The notes beneath the pieces were generated by a model. That model had not been told where the DNA came from and made no database searches. It saw only the letters and a list, made by a program, of their open reading frames with translations. The position numbers and the translations under genes are program-made. From assembly GCA_943324725.2 (NCBI GenBank), contig CALPMR020000027.1:1-18938 (forward strand): a stretch of 18,938 bases of DNA, given 5' to 3'. Positions 15,955 through 18,938 of this stretch are shown in pieces (positions within the stretch are counted from its first letter, which is position 1; the number at the start of each line of letters is the position of its first letter). The DNA is from Bordetella parapertussis. GTDB lineage: Bacteria > Cyanobacteriota > Cyanobacteriia > PCC-6307 > Cyanobiaceae.

Positions 15955-16399
15955 CGTCGTAGCCCTTCAGGGCGCGAAACATCAGACCACCGCCACTGCC
16001 GACAAGAGCCAGCATCATCATCAGGTTCCAGAGGGTGGTGGGCTGGAACTGCACGAACAGGGTCTGCAGCACCCCGGCAGCCAGCGCCGCCAGGGAGGCC
16101 AGCACCAGAAACCAGCCCCAGCGCTGGTTGCGCAGGGCGAACAGCATGCACACCCCCACGGTCAGGGGGATCAGCAGCAAGCCGAAACTGCCGCCGGGGG
16201 CAAGCGGGCCACCCCAGCCATAGCCCAGCATGCCGCCGCCGCCCCAGCCGCGGTGGAATCCAGCAGCCCCCCCCATGGCGAAGCCATGGGAACCCACCAG
16301 CACCTGGTTGAAGAACAGAAACACGCCGGTGCTCAGCAACACGGCCCCGACGATGAAAGTGAAGAAGTCCTCCACCGGCTTGCGCGGCTGCATCGCCAT
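15941..16399 (-). CDS. Four-helix membrane protein of unknown function
   Basis: A 152-residue integral membrane protein with four predicted helices (about 12-35, 72-89, 95-115 and 123-142). A Gly/Trp/His-rich loop (37-70) between the first two contains GWGGGGMLGYGWGG. No family or catalytic motif is recognised; such short cyanobacterial membrane proteins are usually annotated as hypothetical. The ATG at 16399 is chosen because GAGGAG lies eight bases upstream. The open frame runs back to 16537 but the added residues are not membrane-protein-like. It is the first gene of the set with the Cys-containing anchored protein and the PfkB kinase. Confidence 0.82.
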   Translation of the reverse strand: MAMQPRKPVEDFFTFIVGAVLLSTGVFLFFNQVLVGSHGFAMGGAAGFHRGWGGGGMLGYGWGGPLAPGGSFGLLLIPLTVGVCMLFALRNQRWGWFLVLASLAALAAGVLQTLFVQFQPTTLWNLMMMLALVGSGGGLMFRALKGYDDGQE

Positions 16400-16652
16400 C
16401 AGATCGCTCCTCGAGTGTTCAGCTGCATGGCCTGGTGGCATTTGAGGGGGTCGCAGATCCAGTGGCGCCAGATCCCGGTTCGGCAGGCCGAGCCCATCCC
16501 CAGCCCAGAGAGTCCATTGTGGCGAAGCTGGCTCCAATGGACATCGGCGCGAGCCAGCTCATCAACAAGCGGCAGATCAGGCCGAGCAGGACAGCAGAGC
16601 TGGACAGCAGAGCTGGAGGCCAGAGCGGTCAGGATGGATTCGGTTCTGGGTC
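16400..16652. promoter_or_regulatory. Intergenic region upstream of the four-helix membrane protein gene
   Basis: About 250 bp without a gene. It holds a perfect 8-bp inverted repeat, GTCCATTG (16512-16519) and CAATGGAC (16535-16542), separated by 15 bases. Two direct copies of ACAGCAGAGCTGG lie near 16590-16615. The inverted repeat is 110-140 bp upstream of the minus-strand gene at 16399 and could be an operator. No clear promoter hexamers are visible. Confidence 0.4.
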
Positions 16653-17324
16653 TCAGCTGGGCTCAAGCGCCGGATGGGCTCCGATGACAGCTTCAAGCCG
16701 GGCCTGCTGCAGGTCGGCACCATCGAGCTGGCAGGCACTGAGATCACAGCCGCGCAGATCGGCCTGCCGCAGGTCGGCACCGCTGAAGTTGGTGCCATAG
16801 AGGCGGCTGCCCCGCAGATCGGCACCGCGCAGCTGCACCCCCTGCAACTGGGCAAAGCTGAGATCGGCGCCGCGGAAGTCAGCACCGCCCAGATCGGTGA
16901 GCTGGTCCTGACCACTGCGGAAGTCCACATCCACCAGCGTCGCTTCACACCAGATGCTGCCCGCCGCCACCACCCCCCGCAGACAACAGCGATGCAACAG
17001 GGCAGCGCTCAGGTCGGCGTGCTGCAGTCGGGATCCGGAAAGATCCGCCTCCTGCCAGCTGGATCGGGGCGCCTGCACAGCCGAAAGATCGCCCCCCCAG
17101 ATCAACGCCTGCTGGAAGCCGCAGCCGGCCAGATTGGCGCCATGGAAGCAGGCATGACCAAAGCGGGCTTCCTGGAAGGAGCCGCCCTGCAGATCACAGC
17201 CGGAAAGATCGAGATCACCACCGTCGACGTCGAGCAGACGCAGGCCGGGGAAATGGCGCCGCCCAGCCGCCAGGGCCTGACGCAGCTCCGCAACCGTGAG
17301 CGGCAGGGGTCCGGCGGCGGCCAT
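16653..17324 (-). CDS. Pentapeptide-repeat protein
   Basis: Encodes 223 residues. A short helical N terminus (TVAELRQALAAGRRHFPGL) precedes a long run of A(D/N)LXX-type pentapeptides (about 36-212), such as GADLRGSRL and SGADLRQADL, with one irregular stretch near 110-145. The repeats should form a right-handed quadrilateral beta-helix. Family members range from DNA mimics to structural and lumenal proteins; nothing here fixes a function. No signal peptide or membrane helix is seen, so it is probably cytosolic. Its ATG overlaps the arsR-type stop by one base (TGATG), indicating translational coupling to the regulator. The repeats are visible in the DNA as recurring CAGATCGGC-like units. Confidence 0.9.
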   Translation of the reverse strand: MAAAGPLPLTVAELRQALAAGRRHFPGLRLLDVDGGDLDLSGCDLQGGSFQEARFGHACFHGANLAGCGFQQALIWGGDLSAVQAPRSSWQEADLSGSRLQHADLSAALLHRCCLRGVVAAGSIWCEATLVDVDFRSGQDQLTDLGGADFRGADLSFAQLQGVQLRGADLRGSRLYGTNFSGADLRQADLRGCDLSACQLDGADLQQARLEAVIGAHPALEPS

Positions 17325-17629
17325 CAGAGGCTCGCCGCCAGGGCCTCGAATTGGAGACGACGGGAGGCCAGCAGCAATTTTTCCGCCTGGGCGATCAACC
17401 TGAACACCGAGCGATCGATCACTTCGTAGAACACCAGCGAGCCCGCGGGACGCCGATGCACCACACCGGCGATCATCAACAGCTTCAGGTGCTTCGAGAC
17501 CAGGGCCTGGCTGAGGCCTGTCTTGTCGACGACGGCCGTGACATTGAGAGGGCCATCGCGCAGGGCTTCGAGCACCGCCAGCCGATTGGGCTCGGAGAAG
17601 ACCTTGAAATAGTCGGCCAGGGCGTCCAT
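17324..17629 (-). CDS. ArsR/SmtB-family winged-helix regulator
   Basis: A 101-residue ArsR-type repressor-like protein. FKVFSEPNRLAVLEAL (8-23) is the dimerisation/first helix block. The helix-turn-helix is at about 29-52 (TGLSQALVSKHLKLL) and the beta-wing at about 57-70. The protein has no cysteine at all, so the classical ArsR alpha-3 thiolate metal site is absent and metal sensing of that type is unlikely. The ATG at 17629 is used; a GTG two codons upstream is an alternative and no clear ribosome binding site is present. It is cotranscribed with the pentapeptide-repeat gene and divergent from the hemerythrin-acsF pair, whose control region it may bind (inference). Confidence 0.9.
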   Translation of the reverse strand: MDALADYFKVFSEPNRLAVLEALRDGPLNVTAVVDKTGLSQALVSKHLKLLMIAGVVHRRPAGSLVFYEVIDRSVFRLIAQAEKLLLASRRLQFEALAASL

Positions 17630-17750
17630 GGACACAGCGAAGAAAAGGTGGCGTTGGAGGAGGGAATGGAGCCCAACCAGCGGGCCCGATGCACCTTGCC
17701 TGGCTGGAGCTCGAGACAACGGCAGAGCACCGGTGGCGCCTTGCCGCCGA

Positions 17751-17792
17751 CCAAGGGCCGCAGACCAAGGGCCGCCAACCAAGGGCCGAAGC
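17751..17792. repeat. Three 14-bp direct repeats upstream of the ArsR-type gene
   Basis: The decamer CCAAGGGCCG occurs perfectly three times, at 17751, 17765 and 17779, with four variable bases between copies. The period is therefore exactly 14 bp. The array is about 120 bp upstream of the regulator start and 130 bp upstream of the hemerythrin promoter. It may be a protein-binding array or a slippage product. Confidence 0.8.
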
Positions 17793-17831
17793 CTGCCAAA
17801 GCTAGCGCAGATCAGCGGCCAGCCATCAACG

Positions 17832-17878
17832 CTCTCACCTATCAGAGCTCTCGCCTATCGGCCCCTTGCCCTATCGAG
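17832..17878. repeat. Three 16-bp-spaced CCTATC repeats before the hemerythrin promoter
   Basis: CCTATC occurs at 17838, 17854 and 17870, exactly 16 bp apart. The first two copies share the longer unit CTCTCRCCTATCRG (R = A or G). The last copy ends 11 bp before the proposed -35 element at 17887, a position suited to an activator or repressor site. Confidence 0.75.
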
Positions 17879-17886
17879 CCTCTCAC

Positions 17887-17915
17887 TTGCTGTAGTATCA
17901 CGATGCCGTTATGAC
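17887..17915 (+). promoter_or_regulatory. Sigma-70-like promoter of hemerythrin-acsF
   Basis: TTGCTG (17887-17892) and TATGAC (17910-17915) are separated by exactly 17 bp, giving a transcription start near 17922 and a leader of about 30 bases before the ATG at 17954. Confidence 0.6.
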
Positions 17916-17953
17916 ATCAAGGTTGTGAGGCTGTTGTTGCAGGGAGGGATCCA

Positions 17954-18430
17954 ATGGCGCTGATTGTCAGCGAGGCTCCAGTGCTGCTGAGGCGTCCCGC
18001 CGCCACCGTGGCGGGAGCGGACCGCTGGCCGGCTTGCTGGCCGGAGCGGGAGCTGTTGCTGGAGCGGCAGCACCAGATCCTGCGGGATCGGATCGCCGAT
18101 CTGATCCTGGCGGTGCTCTCCGGGGCCGATGCCGCGGACGCACCGTCCGAGTTCGACGGCGGCAGCAAGCAACTGCTGCGGCAGCTGCGACTGCATCTGC
18201 GGCTGGAGGAGCGCTGGCTGAGTGCCTGCGCCTGCCTCTGCCCAGGGCATCGAGCCATCCATCGGCTGGTCGCCCGCGACAGCGAGGAGGGCCTCAGCCA
18301 GGCCGGTTCCGATCGCCAGCAACAGCTGATCTGGCTGCGGAGTCTCCAGACCTGGCTGCTGGAGCACACAGGCGGCCCCGATGCCCACGCCTACGCCCTT
18401 GCCCGTTCGATCACCGATTCGCAACCATGA
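17954..18430 (+). CDS. Bacteriohemerythrin (diiron O2-binding protein)
   Basis: A 158-residue four-helix-bundle protein with every diiron ligand of bacterial hemerythrins: His40 (ERQHQIL), His81 and Glu85 (HLRLEE), His99 and His103 (HRAIH), and His138 and Asp143 (HTGGPD). The spacings 41, 4, 14, 4, 35 and 5 closely follow the family pattern (36, 4, 15, 4, 36, 5 in Methylococcus Bhr). The helix-four WLLEH segment is also typical. Hemerythrins bind O2 reversibly and serve in delivery, storage or sensing. An N-terminal extension of about 25 residues and a loop insert near 57-72 are extra. A strong ribosome binding site, AGGGAGGG, lies just before the ATG. The stop overlaps the acsF start by 4 bp (ATGA, 18427-18430), implying joint expression with the O2-dependent cyclase. 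Confidence 0.88.
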   Translation: MALIVSEAPVLLRRPAATVAGADRWPACWPERELLLERQHQILRDRIADLILAVLSGADAADAPSEFDGGSKQLLRQLRLHLRLEERWLSACACLCPGHRAIHRLVARDSEEGLSQAGSDRQQQLIWLRSLQTWLLEHTGGPDAHAYALARSITDSQP

Positions 18431-18938
18431 CCACCCTCTCCGGCCCCAGTCCAGCAGCAACCGCCGATGTCGGCGCCGCCCCCCATCTGCGCGAAGACCT
18501 GCTGACGCCGCGCTTCTACACCACCCAGATCGCCAAGGCCGCCACCACCGACATCGAAGCGCAACGGCCGATCTTTGACGCCATGCTCGCCGAGATGGAG
18601 GCGGACTACAACCGCGATCACTTCGATCGGCGCACGCCTCTCGATCGCCTGCGTGCCCTCTCGGCCGCCGACAAGGAGGCCTATGAGAGCTACCTGGTGC
18701 GCTCCTGCGTGTCGGAGTTTTCCGGCTTCCTGCTGTTCAAGGAACTCTCCCGCCGGCTGATTCAGGCCGGCCGCGCCGATCTGGGCCGCCTGTTCCAGCT
18801 GATGGCACGCGACGAAGCCCGCCACGCCGGCTTCCTCAACCGGGCCTTGGTGGCGGAAGGCATCACGATCGATCTGCCCTCCCTGAGCGGCAAACGGCCG
18901 ATCACCTGGTTTCCGCTCAGCTGGGTGCTGTATTCGGT
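18427..18938 (+). CDS. acsF: Magnesium-protoporphyrin IX monomethyl ester oxidative cyclase AcsF (5' part)
   Basis: The first 170 codons of AcsF, cut by the window edge; the family is usually about 350-360 residues. AcsF is the O2-dependent diiron enzyme that builds the fifth ring of chlorophyll, converting Mg-protoporphyrin IX monomethyl ester to divinyl protochlorophyllide at the thylakoid membrane. LREDLLTPRFYTTQI and EMEADYNRDHFDR are signature AcsF blocks. The first diiron half-site is present: Glu97 (SEFSGF) and the ExxH pair Glu130/His133 (DEARHAGF). The remaining ligands lie beyond the edge. It starts at an ATG overlapping the hemerythrin stop by 4 bp. Whether it is the main or a low-oxygen paralogue cannot be decided here. 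Confidence 0.95.
   Translation, partial: MTTLSGPSPAATADVGAAPHLREDLLTPRFYTTQIAKAATTDIEAQRPIFDAMLAEMEADYNRDHFDRRTPLDRLRALSAADKEAYESYLVRSCVSEFSGFLLFKELSRRLIQAGRADLGRLFQLMARDEARHAGFLNRALVAEGITIDLPSLSGKRPITWFPLSWVLYS

Noticed and set aside
16674..17240. Repeated CAGATCGGC-like DNA suggesting a repeat array or CRISPR
   Set aside because: The periodicity follows 15-bp codon units of the pentapeptide-repeat gene; there are no constant repeats with unique spacers.
17909..18460. 183-codon minus-strand open frame opposite the hemerythrin gene
   Set aside because: The plus strand carries seven correctly spaced diiron ligands, a strong ribosome binding site and a coupled acsF; the minus frame has none.

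Overview
The window looks like chromosomal DNA of a cyanobacterium, most likely a high-G+C unicellular picocyanobacterium of the Synechococcus/Cyanobium group. I infer this from: acsF (aerobic chlorophyll cyclase); an inactive clpR paired with clpP; an ftsZ/ftsQ/ddl/miaB cluster with no ftsA; several copies of the cyanobacterial HIP1 octamer GCGATCGC; and by-eye base composition of roughly two-thirds G+C. No insertion sequence, prophage gene or CRISPR array is visible.

Layout, left to right. (1) 1-3242, minus strand: a membrane-anchored PIN/TRAM protein, clpR and clpP3 form a compact housekeeping operon, followed by a SnoaL-like small protein. (2) 3243-5461: hemW (plus) and panB (minus) converge and overlap by 65 bp. 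(3) 5550-6415: the SRP RNA gene, then about 0.7 kb of hairpin-rich DNA without a credible gene. (4) 6416-11603, minus strand: miaB, ddl, a small membrane protein, ftsQ and ftsZ, i.e. tRNA modification, peptidoglycan precursor synthesis and cell division. The ddl-to-ftsQ stops and starts overlap by 4 bp. (5) 11888-14124, plus strand: an enolase-superfamily epimerase and a DUF1611 protein, overlapping by 7 bp. This resembles the DgcA/DgcN pair that converts D-glutamate to N-acetyl-L-glutamate. (6) 14123-14234: tRNA-His(GTG) with its terminator, minus strand. (7) 14531-16399, minus strand: a four-helix membrane protein, a single-helix membrane-anchored protein and a PfkB-family kinase, all overlapping. 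(8) 16653-17629, minus strand: an ArsR-type regulator coupled to a pentapeptide-repeat protein. (9) 17630-17953: a divergent control region with two different three-copy repeat arrays and a good sigma-70-like promoter. (10) 17954 to the right edge, plus strand: a bacteriohemerythrin with all seven diiron ligands, overlapping by 4 bp the start of acsF, which runs off the window.

The most unusual part is the right end. An O2-binding-type hemerythrin is translationally coupled to the O2-dependent diiron cyclase AcsF, downstream of a repeat-rich control region and divergent from an ArsR regulator. Second is the probable D-glutamate catabolism pair in a cyanobacterium, next to (but divergent from) a cell-wall/division cluster. 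All functions are read from recognisable motifs. No database search or structure prediction was run.
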